This document shows positions 11,368 through 23,163 of a stretch of DNA of 64,000 bases, piece by piece. Position 1 is the stretch's first letter; each line of letters starts with the position of its first letter. The notes below the pieces were generated by a model, which saw only the letters and a list, made by a program, of their open reading frames with translations, had not been told where the DNA came from and made no database searches. The DNA comes from Lepidurus packardi (taxonomy: Eukaryota; Arthropoda; Branchiopoda; Notostraca; Triopsidae), in the NCBI GenBank assembly GCA_023053545.1, contig JAKZAN010000006.1, positions 11,787,412 through 11,851,411 of the forward strand, read 5' to 3'. A program made the position numbers and the translations under genes.

Positions 11368-13269
11368 TTACGGATTTTGATGCTGCATCTGAGCTTGCAT
11401 CTGGGACAGCATTTGTTGCATGCGACGTAACTCGGCTTCTTTTTCCAATAACATGCGATCTTTTTCCGAACCAGGCGTTTCTGCATTAGAATTAGCTCCA
11501 CTCACCCTACAGAAAGTAGTGTCATAGCAACCAAAAGATTTGAGAGCTGAAATTACGTTTTTCTATTGCTGACGCCTTTAGCGAGTCTTTCCGAGCGATA
11601 ATTCTCGTAATGAACGTCCTGGGTGACTTCTTGCAAATCTTGCATGTGCGTACTGGAATAATAGTGTTTTTTAAAGAAAATAAAACTTATATCAGGACTG
11701 AGACCAATATTACATGAGCATCGTCCTGAGTTTGATAAAATCGCAATGTTCGGGGTTTTCCACTTCCACGACACCCCAAGGGTACTGACGCCCACGAACT
11801 TTCTTTCCACGCACTTCTAGGAGCGTATTTGCCCCACACACTGCAAACGGAACGGCTTCTTTTAGCTGTCTAACCTATGATGGATTAAAAACGCGTTTAA
11901 ACAGAAAACAGATGAGCTAACGGACGCACTTGCTCTTTGTAATCTTCATCTTCGTCGCTGTCACAATCCGCAATGGAGTAAATACGGATTCCGTTCGCAT
12001 GAACTTCTTCCAGGATCTTTAAAACAAAATTACAAAATTAAACTAGAAACTCAACAAATGAGAAAATTGACAATACACGTTGTTTGAGCCGGGTCACTTC
12101 TTTCTTGGTAAGCATATCAGCCTTGGCAATGACCGGTACAATGTTGACTTTATGATGGAGCATTTTCATGAACTGAATATCCAAGGGCTTCAGCCTACGA
12201 CAATCAGATAATCAAAACCGTTAGAGGTAAGCAAGGCGGAAGAAAACAGTAAATTCAAATAAAATACCCGTGACCGTAAGGTGCGATAAAATAGAAACAG
12301 CAGTGAACGCGATTGTCAATAATGTTTCGGCGGTTTAGTCCGCTTTCATCTCTTAAGTAGCGCTCAAACTGGTCGTCAATGTACTGGATTATGGACTTGA
12401 AGCTAGGACCAAAGAAAAAAAAACAAGTAACATAATTAGCAGCTAGAGTAAACTTGACTAGATGTACCAGTCCGTGTTGTCAATTGCGTCGCCGTAACCC
12501 GGCGTGTCGACAACCGTAAGGCGTAATTTTACGCCACGCTCTTCAATTTCCACAGTGGATGCGTCCAATTTGACGGTCTGCTTAATACGGTCTAGACAAT
12601 ACATTCGGAAAGTAATTAAAACATGAATAAGTGAGTTTACAGTATATAGTTTTACCTGATACGCTGGGAATGACTCGCTCAGGATACAGATCGGTCAGGA
12701 AAAGGCTGTTGACCAGGGTAGATTTGCCCAAACCGGTTTCACCTGTTCAGAAATTAACAAATGTTTATAATGTAAAAAAAAAGAAAGAAAATCCAGTACG
12801 ACTTATAATGGCATAGAAATAACAGACAAAGAGAACGATGGTTACAAGGTAATATAAACGGAGAAAAAAGAAGCGCCCAACGTGGGGCTCGAACCCACGA
12901 CCCTGAGATTAAGAGTCTCATGCTCTACCGACTGAGCTAGCCAGGCTTACGTTTCCTTTTGGTTAATGGCTAAAATGAGGAACGGGGCTTACCTACAACC
13001 ATCAGAGTAAATTCAAAGCCCTTTTTTACGGACTTTCGGTGCACTTGGTTCGGCAAATTTGCAAATCCAACATAACCGGGCATTTCAGGGTTTGTGAACT
13101 ACAAAATTCATATCGCGTTAGTTTCAATTTCAAAAAAGGAAATCGATCATCGATGGGCATGGGCTTCAGAACTCAGAAGTTGTGCCAACGCCTTAAAATT
13201 ATTTCTGGTATTCTAAGAAAAATGTCCGAATCTTACGTTATTTCCGCTTTTGACTGATTCTTGAGACAT
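11368..13269 (-). CDS. SEPTIN2: Septin, SEPTIN2 group
   Basis: GTP-binding protein that assembles into septin filaments at the cell cortex and cleavage furrow. Ten exons: 13237-13269, 12993-13098, 12656-12742, 12468-12591, 12268-12402, 12077-12194, 11930-12016, 11714-11874, 11557-11652, 11368-11506; 361 residues. Seen: P-loop GETGLGKST, switch motif DTPGYGDAI, base-recognition AKAD, septin unique element [19 protein letters not shown], and a C-terminal coiled coil [20 protein letters not shown]. It starts MSQESVKSG then [18 protein letters not shown], the start of the SEPTIN1/2/4/5 group (fly Sep1). A tRNA-Lys gene sits in the second intron. It is divergent from ALKBH4, 238 bp apart. Confidence 0.95.
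12874..12946 (-). tRNA. tRNA-Lys (CTT anticodon)
   Basis: A 73-nt cloverleaf read on the minus strand. Acceptor GCCTGGC pairs with GTTGGGC; D arm GCTCAGTCGGTAGAGC; anticodon loop with CTT in ACTCTTAAT; T arm GGGTTCGAGCCCC. It lies in the septin intron between 12742 and 12993, in the same direction as the host gene. Confidence 0.95.
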
Positions 13270-13507
13270 ACTTTACGGATTAGATTGTTTTCGTGGAAGA
13301 ATAATTAAGACTTGGTGAAAAGAACACTTTACAAACAAAGCCCACCCGTTTTTCCCATTACTATCGATTGCGAACGGTTTGCTACTGATCGCCGCTATCG
13401 ATTCTCAAATCGACCAGTGTTGTATGAATGTCATACAGACTTTAAAAATTAAAACAAGTAGAACTTGCGTATTTTCCGTGAAAGTATTATCTTGCAGCTT
13501 AGCAAAT
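13270..13507. promoter_or_regulatory. Shared divergent promoter region, septin (-) / ALKBH4 (+)
   Basis: Only 238 bp separate the two start codons, so 5' UTRs and core promoters of both genes must lie here or overlap. No TATA box placed convincingly for either gene. Confidence 0.5.
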
Positions 13508-15776
13508 ATGGCAGGAACAGACAGGCCATGTGGATGTAAATCATTTCGCTCCTGTCTGTGGTGTGAGAAGAAATATGAAATACAACCAACTGGTCCTTAT
13601 AAAGAAACATACAAGGTGCGAAATATTTCGCCTAAATTAAACTTGACTATTCTAATTGTACTGTTGCAGTTCACTTACTGACTCCGTTTAATTCAACTCT
13701 TTCCTTAGGATTTCCCCGCTTTCGTTTATTGTATTAAATGTGCGAAAGCTTACCATGGTTGGAATGAAGCTGACAATTCACATCCAAATCACACAGGAGA
13801 ACCCATTCTTTATCCTGGAATTCTCATACTTGTACTTATACATAATTAGTTTAGAATAGAAAATAATGTTCTATGTTTTCAAGGAAAATTTTTTAAGCAG
13901 AGAAGAAGCGGCTTCTTACACGGAACAGTTTGATAAACTAGAGTGGGAATCGTCACAGAGCGGTCGAAGGAAACAGGTTCTGACGTCATACTTATTTAAA
14001 ATAAGCATCGATGGTTCAGTGGTAGAATGCTCGCCTGCCACGCGGGCGGCCCGGGTTCGATTCCCGGTCGATGCACTTTTTTCTATAGCGTAAAATTTTT
14101 TTACATTTTTTAATTGCAAACTTTACAAACGTCAAAACTAGTTTGTGTTAATTTCAAAAGGATTTGCGCGGCATTAGACTTTTGAGCATCGATGGTTCAG
14201 TGGTAGAATGCTCGCCTGCCACGCGGGCGGCCCGGGTTCGATTCCCGGTCGATGCAATTTTTTGAAATTTCTTAGCGTTACATTTTCCTTCAATTCTATA
14301 ATTGCAAACGTCACAAATGGCAAACTGTATGTGTTAATTTCAAAACCACTTGCGTGGGATTAGACATTCAAGCATCGATGGTTCAGTGGTAGAATGCTCG
14401 CCTGCCACGCGGGCGGCCCGGGTTCGATTCCCGGTCGATGCACATTTTTCTATAGTGGGAAATTTTTTAATTGCGAACTTTACAAACGTCAAAACTAGTT
14501 TGTTAATTTCAAAAGCACTTGCGTGGGATTAGACATTCAAGCATCGATGGTTCAGTGGTAGAATGCTCGCCTGCCACGCGGGCGGCCCGGGTTCGATTCC
14601 CGGTCGATGCACATTTTTTCTATAGTGTGAAATTTTTTTAAATTTTTTAATTGCAAACTTTACAAACGTCAAAACTAGTTTGTGCTAATTTCAAAAGCAC
14701 TTGCGTGGGATTAGACATTCAAGCATCGATGGTTCAGTGGTAGAATGCTCGCCTGCCACGCGGGCGGCCCGGGTTCGATTCCCGGTCGATGCAATTTTTT
14801 CAAATTTCTTAGCGTTACATTTTTCTTTCAATTCTGTAATTGCAAACGTCACAAATGGCAAGCTGTATGTGTTAATTTCAAAACCACTTGCGTGCCATTA
14901 GACATTCAAGCATCGATGGTTCAGTGGTAGAATGCTCGCCTGCCACGCGGGCGGCCCGGGTTCGATTCCCGGTCGATGCATTTTTTTCAAATTTCTTGGC
15001 GTTAAATTTTTCTTCAAGTTTGTAATTGCAAACGTCACAATGGCAAGCTGTATGTGTTAATTTCAAAAGCACTTGCGTGCCATTAGACATTCAAGCATCG
15101 ATGGTTCAGTGGTAGAATGCTCGCCTGCCACGCGGGCGGCCCGGGTTCGATTCCCGGTCGATGCAATTTTTTTCCATTTCATGTTCTTTCTGTCCGTTAT
15201 TGTCATGGTTTCCTTTTTATTTAGAATTTTGGACCAAAAGCGAATTTTAAAAAGAAAAAGCTGCGCGTTGGCAATTTCAGTGGTTTTCCCCAATTCACTC
15301 AGCCTTTGTACGAGAAACTGGCTAAAGTCGACCTGTTGGAAGATTATGTCACTGTCGAGCAATGTAGTCTTGAGTACGACCCAGCACGCGGGGCTTCTAT
15401 TGAACCTCACATTGATGATTGCTGGATTTGGGGCGAGAGAGTAGTCACCGTTAATCTCAAAGGCTATTCTGTCCTAACCATGACCAATTACTCCGGAACT
15501 GCTGCCAAGTACAACCTCGAAGACGCCAAACAAATCGGTTTCGACGTTCACCCAAACCTAGAAAACGTCGTCGTGCGTTTGCCCATGCCAGCCGGTTCTT
15601 TAATGATCATACACGGAGAAGCTCGCTACAATTGGGAGCATTCAGTCCTAAGAGAAGACGTCCAAGAACGCCGGGTTTGCATAGCGTTACGAGAATTAAC
15701 ACCGCCCTATTTGGAAGGGGGCAAATTGTATACAGAAGGCCAAGAGGTTCTAAATACAGCTAAACAGTTCTTCTAA
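13508..15776 (+). CDS. ALKBH4: ALKBH4, 2-oxoglutarate/Fe(II)-dependent dioxygenase
   Basis: AlkB-family demethylase; in mammals ALKBH4 demethylates actin and other substrates. Exons: 13508-13615, 13709-13831, 13884-13976, 15225-15776; 291 residues. The N-terminus has the ALKBH4-specific cysteine-rich start PCGCKSFRSCLWCEKK. NFLSREEA and SQSGRRKQ follow, then FGPKANFKKKKL. The iron-binding HxD lies in IEPHIDDCWIWGE, the distal histidine in YNWEHSVL, and the 2-oxoglutarate arginine region in RRVCIALREL. The 1,248-bp third intron carries seven tRNA-Gly genes. The donor of exon 3 (CAG then GTTCTG) is non-standard at +3, but the protein join RRKQ/NFGPK fits the family. Confidence 0.93.
14005..14075 (+). 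tRNA. tRNA-Gly (GCC), copy 1 of 7
   Basis: 71 nt. Acceptor GCATCGA pairs with TCGATGC; anticodon GCC in CTGCCAC; T arm CGGGTTCGATTCCCG; a T-run terminator follows. Inside ALKBH4 intron 3, sense to the host. All seven copies read identically over 71 nt. Confidence 0.96.
14186..14256 (+). tRNA. tRNA-Gly (GCC), copy 2 of 7
   Basis: Identical 71-nt gene; start is 181 bp after copy 1. Followed by a type B spacer (ATTTTTTGAAATTTC...). Confidence 0.96.
14372..14442 (+). tRNA. tRNA-Gly (GCC), copy 3 of 7
   Basis: Identical 71-nt gene; start is 186 bp after copy 2. Preceded by the shared upstream string ACTTGCGTGGGATTAGACAT. Confidence 0.96.
14541..14611 (+). tRNA. tRNA-Gly (GCC), copy 4 of 7
   Basis: Identical 71-nt gene; start is 169 bp after copy 3. 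Followed by a type A spacer (CATTTTTTCTATAGTG...). Confidence 0.96.
14723..14793 (+). tRNA. tRNA-Gly (GCC), copy 5 of 7
   Basis: Identical 71-nt gene; start is 182 bp after copy 4. Followed by a type B spacer. Confidence 0.96.
14910..14980 (+). tRNA. tRNA-Gly (GCC), copy 6 of 7
   Basis: Identical 71-nt gene; start is 187 bp after copy 5. Followed by a type B spacer. Confidence 0.96.
15095..15165 (+). tRNA. tRNA-Gly (GCC), copy 7 of 7
   Basis: Identical 71-nt gene; start is 185 bp after copy 6. The last unit; unique intron sequence follows before the ALKBH4 acceptor at 15223-15224. Confidence 0.96.
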
Positions 15777-15814
15777 ACAATCTTTCATAAGGAATGTAAA
15801 GGTTTCCCACAAAG

Positions 15815-16869
<1,055 letters not shown>

Positions 16870-18853
16870 TTTGCGAAGTTTAAACTCAACACTACTGTAG
16901 ACGCACGCTAGACGTCGAGTGTCTTTCGCTATCTTTTCTTTGTTTACTTCTCAGTGCTGCCGCGAACCACAGAAGCTGAAGTCCACTGGACGAGATTCGT
17001 CGCACCTGATGATGACACCAATTTCATGATAAGAGAATTACTTTTACGTAATGACGGTTTAAAAACACAATACGAACCAGGATCTTCTCTTCCCGGTGGT
17101 CTATAAAGTATTTCGACGTATCTTTTCGCCGTATTTGAATTTGATTGAGGCATGAAAAGGGATTAAAGGTAGATGTATTTGGGGCCTATAAGGCTGATAA
17201 GCAGGGCTGAATAACGAAACGGTTTACGTTATGTTATTTAAACGTTATTTTTCTTTTTTTTTTCGCTACGCTTATACGTTCTTTGAGCTTTCGAAAAATT
17301 TCGTTATGTTATGTTATTATGTCGGTAATGTAACGAAGTTTTGGTAAGCGTTACGTTATACAATATTTCGTTTGTTTCTTTTAGGTTATTTACGTATATA
17401 TTACTTTTCATTTGCTCTGAACGCAGAAGCCAGACTTAAATTCTTAATAAACATACATAGTCAACTGTTAAATGTTTTATAAATCTTCAACATTGTCTAA
17501 CTCCCGCTACTCTAAAAATGATCAATTTTGTTTCCTCCTCGACTGCCCAAGATCGGGGCATATGTAAGGTAAGGCATTCGACAACCGGTCAGTCTTCGAT
17601 AGTCCTCCAGGCTTACGTAACAATCAAATGCGCTAGTAGTTTATTCGAGAGTTCGCTTTTTCGTGATTTCCGTAATTCGTTCATATATTTCATTCCCGTG
17701 TAACGGAAAGGCTTCGATCCGCTATAGTAGCGGTGAATTCACATTAATTATATCATACAGCTGACGCTTTTTCGACTATTACGGTTTTAGCCTTTTATTT
17801 TAAGGGTGCCCGAAAGTGCATCTGTTATAAACACAGGTCAAGACACAGGTATACTAACATTTCTGGTATTTATGCTACAGTATACTGTCCAAAAGAAATG
17901 CTTTTAAGTGCAATAATATGACAAAGCCGAACTTACACTGCGTGTCAGGAGCAGCATTTGTTCGGTTACCGTTAATGGTTCATTATTGGTCTTCGGTAAT
18001 GCAGGTTCACGTAATGTTTTACTGTGGTTCTGCGGTTGGCTTTATGAAAAGCGTCGGTAGCTTTTCAAATTGGAAGAGTAGTACACAAACGGGGTACAAA
18101 AAATCTCTGTTAACGACTTTGAACGACGTTCTGTTACGAACAACTTTTAAGTAACAACGAAACCAAAGCGAAGAACAACGAACGAAGATTTAATAGAGAA
18201 AAATAAGCTATTGTTTAGAATTTTCCATTTTGCATAGTATCAGCCCCGATAACAACTCAGTAAAACGCGAAATGGCGCGAAACGTTAAATACGGTAATAG
18301 TGCTTGTATACTCTTGTTAACCTGTTGATATAGCGCTTCATGAAAAACACGTTTTTCGTTGAGACGGGCACAACAATTTAAACTTTCCCGTCAAGTTATA
18401 ACTTATTCTGGAAGTTTTGTAGCATGCTAAATTCTTAATTATAGAAATGTTGACTTTGGCGAAATCGTGACTTCAGAAATTCGTGCTGAGCTTAAGCATA
18501 CGAGCTGCGATTTATTGGCTAATATCGCCCATGACGGTGATCCCGGAAAGGAACGTATCGGGTTCATGTCTTAATTTACTGAATGCGTATTCTGTCTTCC
18601 TTTTCAGAAAATATAGAATTACATTTACCTTTTTATTTTAGGGTACTTTCAAGTGGTTTGAAATGCAAGATTTGCATATGATGAATGACATTCGCGTTTC
18701 GTCTTTTACCTACACCCTGATACCCAGACAGCTACTCAAAAACATGTAAACATTCCTATCCTAAGCAAAGTGGAATGCGATAAAAAAGGTATTTAACTTT
18801 TTTCTTCATTTCTTTAATGTAATAGAACATTACTTTGTATACATTAGGTAATT
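16870..18853. other. Intergenic stretch between SDR (-) and MON1 (+)
   Basis: No recognised gene. A 69-codon minus-strand frame (16944-17153, starting MPQSNSNTAKRY) has no known family. From 17205 to 17400 the sequence is rich in TAACG/CGTTA strings, and AACGAA-type strings return at 18120-18190, as in the ends of decayed DNA transposons. An acceptor-like CATTAG just before the MON1 ATG suggests a 5' untranslated exon in this region. Confidence 0.4.
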
Positions 18854-20845
18854 ATGTCCGTCATCCAAGCAGTTTCGTGCGATCTAGCGAGAGCGGAGCT
18901 TCCATGCCAAGAACCAGGCGCCAGTAGAGAACCGATGTTGGACACCCGAGATCCTTTTCTCCACGAATCTTCGCATCGTCCTAGTAGTGTGAATGGCTCA
19001 GATGATGAATCTACGCCCGAAGATTCTCCCTTGACCCGCAGAAAGAGACTTTCGGAGCAAGACGAGGAAGACAACGACATCTGTGAAGGCCTTAAAATCC
19101 CACAAACACAACAGGAAGAAGTCATAGAGCAGTCTTTAGAACTAGCCGTGGAGGCTACAAAAGAAACCTTCACGACTGCTTCATTACAGTGCCCTGAACC
19201 GACTTTGTCCCCCAATGGCCCCGATAATTCAGCAAGTCCTGCGTCTATTCCACTTAATCCAGTATTGGTAGTAAGACAGCTCAGTGCTGGTTTGGAAGAA
19301 CTTGAATTGAACCCGGACGAAGAAATGTTCAGTCCAGCATGGCTGGCACATGATAGACACGTATTTGTTCTTAGCGAAGCCGGGAAACCTATATATACAA
19401 GGTACTTTTTCCTTTTCTAATGACCTCGCTCTTTTATTTTATTTTAGTAATGCTAAATTAACATAATATAACGTTCTCTTCTATCTTAGACATGGAATTG
19501 AAGATCGTCTAGTCACTTTATTTGGCGTTATGCAAGCATTAGTTTCGGTCGTCCAGGACGGCGAAGATTCCTTACGTTCCATCCAAAGTGGAGACACGCA
19601 TTTCGCCTTCTTAGTAAAAGGTCCCCTCATTCTTGTGGCTGTGTCTAAGATCCACGACAGTGTACCGCAACTGGGTCTCTTATTAACGTAAGAAATCTCA
19701 CTGAAATCTTACTGAAAACACTTCTTATTTGAATGTAATATTTTTTCTCTAATAGGTACGTGTTTAACCAAATCGTAAGTGTCCTAACGGCGTCTCAACT
19801 GTACCGCATTTTTGAACAGCGACACAATTACGATTTAAGACGTTTGTTGGCCGGCTCCGAACGGTTAATGGATTCTCTCATTGATCAATTCGACCAAGAC
19901 CCTGCATTAGTGCTCGGTGCTGTCCAGTGTTTGCCCATGGGGGCTTCTGACCGGGATGCGCTCACTCAAACCATAGTCAAATACTGCTCCAAAATCAAAG
20001 TAAATTTTTTTTTCTCTCGTTGAAAGGTTTTCACCCTGTTTGGATGGAATTTCTGTTTTAGAATCTAGTTTTTGGCATCGTATTAGGTCAGGATCGTTTA
20101 ATCGCGCTGGTACGGATGAAGAAGTATCATTTGCATCCAGCTGATGTTCACTTAATCGCCAATTTGGTACGCTCTACCGAAGCGTTTAAGTCAGCTGAGG
20201 GCTGGACGCCGATTTGTCTCCCTAAATTCGATAGCAGCGGTTTTCTCCATGCACACGTATCCTACCTGGCCGATGACTGCCCTGCATGTCTGCTACTGCT
20301 TTCTACAGACCGAGATGACTTTTTCCTCCTATCAGAAGCGAAGCAAAAAATTGTCGAGGTAGAAATACATAAAAAATAAGTATTGACAGGTCGAAAGTGA
20401 AGTTGTGTGCAATTCGTAGAGATTGAGAAGACACGGATTGCTGGATAGCATCAACACGTCGTTAAGATGCCCAGAGTACTCGGTGGATCGATTAGGACTA
20501 CCTGAATTACGCCATTTCTTGTACAAATGCAAATCAAGTGCCCAGTGTACGTGGCCACGCCTTTCGCCGCCTTATGCAGCCACGCCTGAAGCCATTCAAG
20601 CACTTCACAGACTGTATCGTTGGGCACACCATAAGATCCATCATTCAGCCCGCCCCTTACGTTTACTCTACAAAGCCACACCCACGGGGATCCTTTTAGG
20701 TTGGGCCACCGCCGGCTTTGAGCTATTCGCTGTTTTTGAGCCGTTTTGTAGCAAATTGAGTCTCATGAATGCAGCTAATTTGCTCTTAAAATGGATCAAA
20801 CGAGAAGAAGACTGGATATTTATTCTGAACCCGGCCACATTGTGA
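18854..20845 (+). CDS. MON1: Vacuolar fusion protein MON1 homolog
   Basis: Subunit of the MON1-CCZ1 complex, the exchange factor that loads Rab7 during early-to-late endosome maturation. Exons: 18854-19401, 19490-19687, 19756-19999, 20062-20358, 20420-20845; 570 residues. After a disordered acidic N-terminus the first longin-type domain begins AWLAHDRHVFVLSEAGKPIY. Then follow GDTHFAFLVKGPLILVAVS, NYDLRRLLAGSERLMDSLID, RMKKYHLHPADVHLIANLV and the C-terminal FLYKCKSSAQ and EEDWIFILNPATL, all typical of MON1. AATAAA strings follow the stop at once. Confidence 0.93.
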
Positions 20846-23163
20846 ATAAAAGCGAAAAATGTTGATAAGCTGATGTAATGCGTTCCAAAATAAATGAGAT
20901 TGTGTAAGGGATCTCTTCCCTCCCCTTTTCTGTTATGAATACAATTATTTCCTCGTTACCTTGTTCGCCCTGTTGTGACGGTGTATTGTTGGTTATAAGA
21001 GCCACTAAATCACGGTCCTGACCACCCTTACTTCATTCCTGGCCGTCAGGCGATGAACACACAACAATAGATCCAACTTCGGCAACCCCTTCTTTCTTTT
21101 CAGCAACACTAGAGTTTTGTATTCGTTGCAACAGACACTTGGTGTGAGTTAATGGTAACAGGCTGGTAATGGACTCTTGATCCGGGTATTATAACTCCCC
21201 AATGTACCCCTCCTAAAGTCCTTCCATGATCTCTGTCTTCCGACTCCGTCAAAACCAACAATAAGCAAAGCCAAAGGGTGAGAACCCATGCATGACCAGT
21301 AACGGGGCGCTGTCAGCAGGTCCACCCGAGTTCCCTCCTCGATAGCCCCTCTTGAAACTTCGCTCGACGTACAATCGAGCTTTTGTTGTCATTCAAAAAC
21401 CCCTAAGTCGTCCAGATTCTGCAAGTTAAAATGCTTCTGGGCCCGATAATCCTACGAAAGTACGTAAAAACATTCAAAAACTTGGAAGAATGCTCCTGGA
21501 TTTTGAATGTGTTACATAATATAAACCCAAACCCTAAACAAAATCGTGCTATTTGGAACCTTGTGATGGGAAAGTTAAAACGTAATAATAAAAAGCAGAT
21601 TTTTTAAGTAAATCGCTTAAAAAATCTGGTACTATCGAAACTCGTAAAATTCTAGGTAAATTTGGTAAAGGGCATTCAATGAAAAAAGATTACGAAAACT
21701 GAATATTATTTTAGGTATAATAACTGACATTTTAAAATTTACCGAATATGCTTAGATGAACGTAAAGTTACATATTTATTAAACAGATAATGAGAGTTTT
21801 GGGGGTTGTTTTTTTTTCACCACTGTTACCATTATCACTTTAAAGTGACGAAACACGGAATAACAAAACGTGGGAAAGCTTGCCGTGGTTTTTGTTATTC
21901 AGTGCAACTGAACGTGTTTAATTACACCGAAAATGTTAAAAAAATGAGTTCGGAAACTTACCGTTTTTAATGTTAATTTATATAATTAACTCACATCCAT
22001 CCTTAATTCGTACTATTTGTTATAATGTGGTACTTTTTCATTTGTTTAGCGGCTGAGGGGAATAAAGAAAGATTATATGTTAATAAAGCAATAATAGTAG
22101 ATTTTATTACAAGCAGGGAATTCTTTTTAAACTTCTTTTCCGCTAGGAGATTCTTTTGAATTCAAGTTCTTCATTAAAAAGTGATTTTTTACTTGGCTTT
22201 TCGGTTTTGTTGCCAGTGCGTTTTAACGTAGTTGTGGATGGTGTGGCAGGGCTGATAAATGTCAGTCCGGGGAATGGTCGGTCTGCTGTATTCCGTGGGG
22301 ATTGCAAAGCTGCTATTGTGTTGGTTCCCAAGTTTTCAACGAACGTTGAAGCTGGCATACATGTTTGTGTGTGTTAGTGTGTGGTGCTGGAGGTTTCTCG
22401 ATAGCATATGAACGACGCTGCCTTTTGACACATTCACACATGGCAACATCGTTATAGAAAGAGAAGAGTTCGGTTTACTCACTGAAGGGTCTCCAGGGAG
22501 ATTTGGTCAACTCCGATAGCTTATAACGCAAGCTTGAGCTTGCATGGGCTGTTGTTTGGTCCTTGTCCCTTTCATTCCAAGGGGTTTTCTTACCCACACG
22601 AGCCAGGCAAAGACCGGGATAGCCACATGCAATTAATTCGCGGGATTTGGGACTAGATCGGCAGGTAAAGCCTGATGGATGGCTCTGGAGTTCGGATGGA
22701 CAGACAAGCGCTAAAAGCACGCAAATCGTGGCCGGAATTGGCGGTGGCTAATCATTTCGGTCCCATCTCTGGGCTCGGGAGGGAAATAGCCGAGAAACTT
22801 CCGGTTTGGATTCCCGTATTGTGATTAAAAAAAAGACAGAATTGGCTTTAGTTGTTAGGACTAGACTTAACTGATCGACTGCCTTGGCTTAAGGGCTGCA
22901 GGTGTGTCCTCTCTTATAGCGAAGAACATAGGACAATGCAAAGCGCAGGTGCTTGCACAGTAATCTTAGCTCTGGTCTTCTCCATGGTCCCATGTCGTGC
23001 GATCGGGAATTTGATGAGCCAAGGGAAGTTGGAAGCTGGCTTGGTTTGGTTGGAGTTTCATGCAAGCCACGCCTCTTAGAGTGAATCTGGTTATGTGTGA
23101 GGCTCTTTCCCCCAAGTGCAGCGTTTTAATGGCGTGACGGCGCCGGAACGCTTCTACGCAGCC
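20846..23163. other. Intergenic stretch between MON1 and the Pax gene
   Basis: About 2.3 kb. Two minus-strand open frames look protein-like but match nothing I know: 22143-22358 (71 codons, MPASTFVENLGTN...) and 22475-22744 (see that entry). The rest (20900-22050) is AT-rich and featureless to me. The part just before 23164 is probably the Pax 5' UTR. Confidence 0.4.
22475..22744 (-). CDS. Candidate exon of a small secreted, cysteine-containing protein
   Basis: Unidentified. The minus frame reads hydrophobic IPATICVLLALVC, like the core of a signal peptide, then SGFTCRSSPKSRELIACGYP, then LCLARVGKKTPWNERD and a stop after SPWRPFSE. GKK after ARV would be an amidation-plus-dibasic cleavage site if this is a peptide precursor. 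There is no in-frame ATG; an in-frame TAG lies just before the open stretch, so a Met exon would have to be spliced on through the AG at about 22745. A GTAAGA donor also overlaps the GKK codons, so the reading frame may end there. Could be chance. Confidence 0.25.
   Translation of the reverse strand, partial: PPIPATICVLLALVCPSELQSHPSGFTCRSSPKSRELIACGYPGLCLARVGKKTPWNERDKDQTTAHASSSLRYKLSELTKSPWRPFSE

Larger units (their letters stand above)
13996..15165 (+). repeat. Tandem array of seven tRNA-Gly units (169-187 bp period)
   Basis: Units consist of the tRNA plus a spacer of about 100-115 bp. Two spacer families alternate: type A (T-run, CTATAG, ...CGTCAAAACTAGTTTG) after copies 1, 3 and 4, and type B (AAATTTCTT, ...CGTCACAAATGGCAA) after copies 2, 5 and 6. 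The string ACTTGCG..ATTAGACATTCAA precedes copies 3-7. Confidence 0.9.

Noticed and set aside
17203-18260. Possible hAT element: CAGGGCTGAATAACG at 17203 and CAGCCCCG near 18242
   Set aside because: Terminal similarity is only about 10 bp and the 8-bp flanks do not match; no transposase seen. TAACG-rich character remains unexplained.
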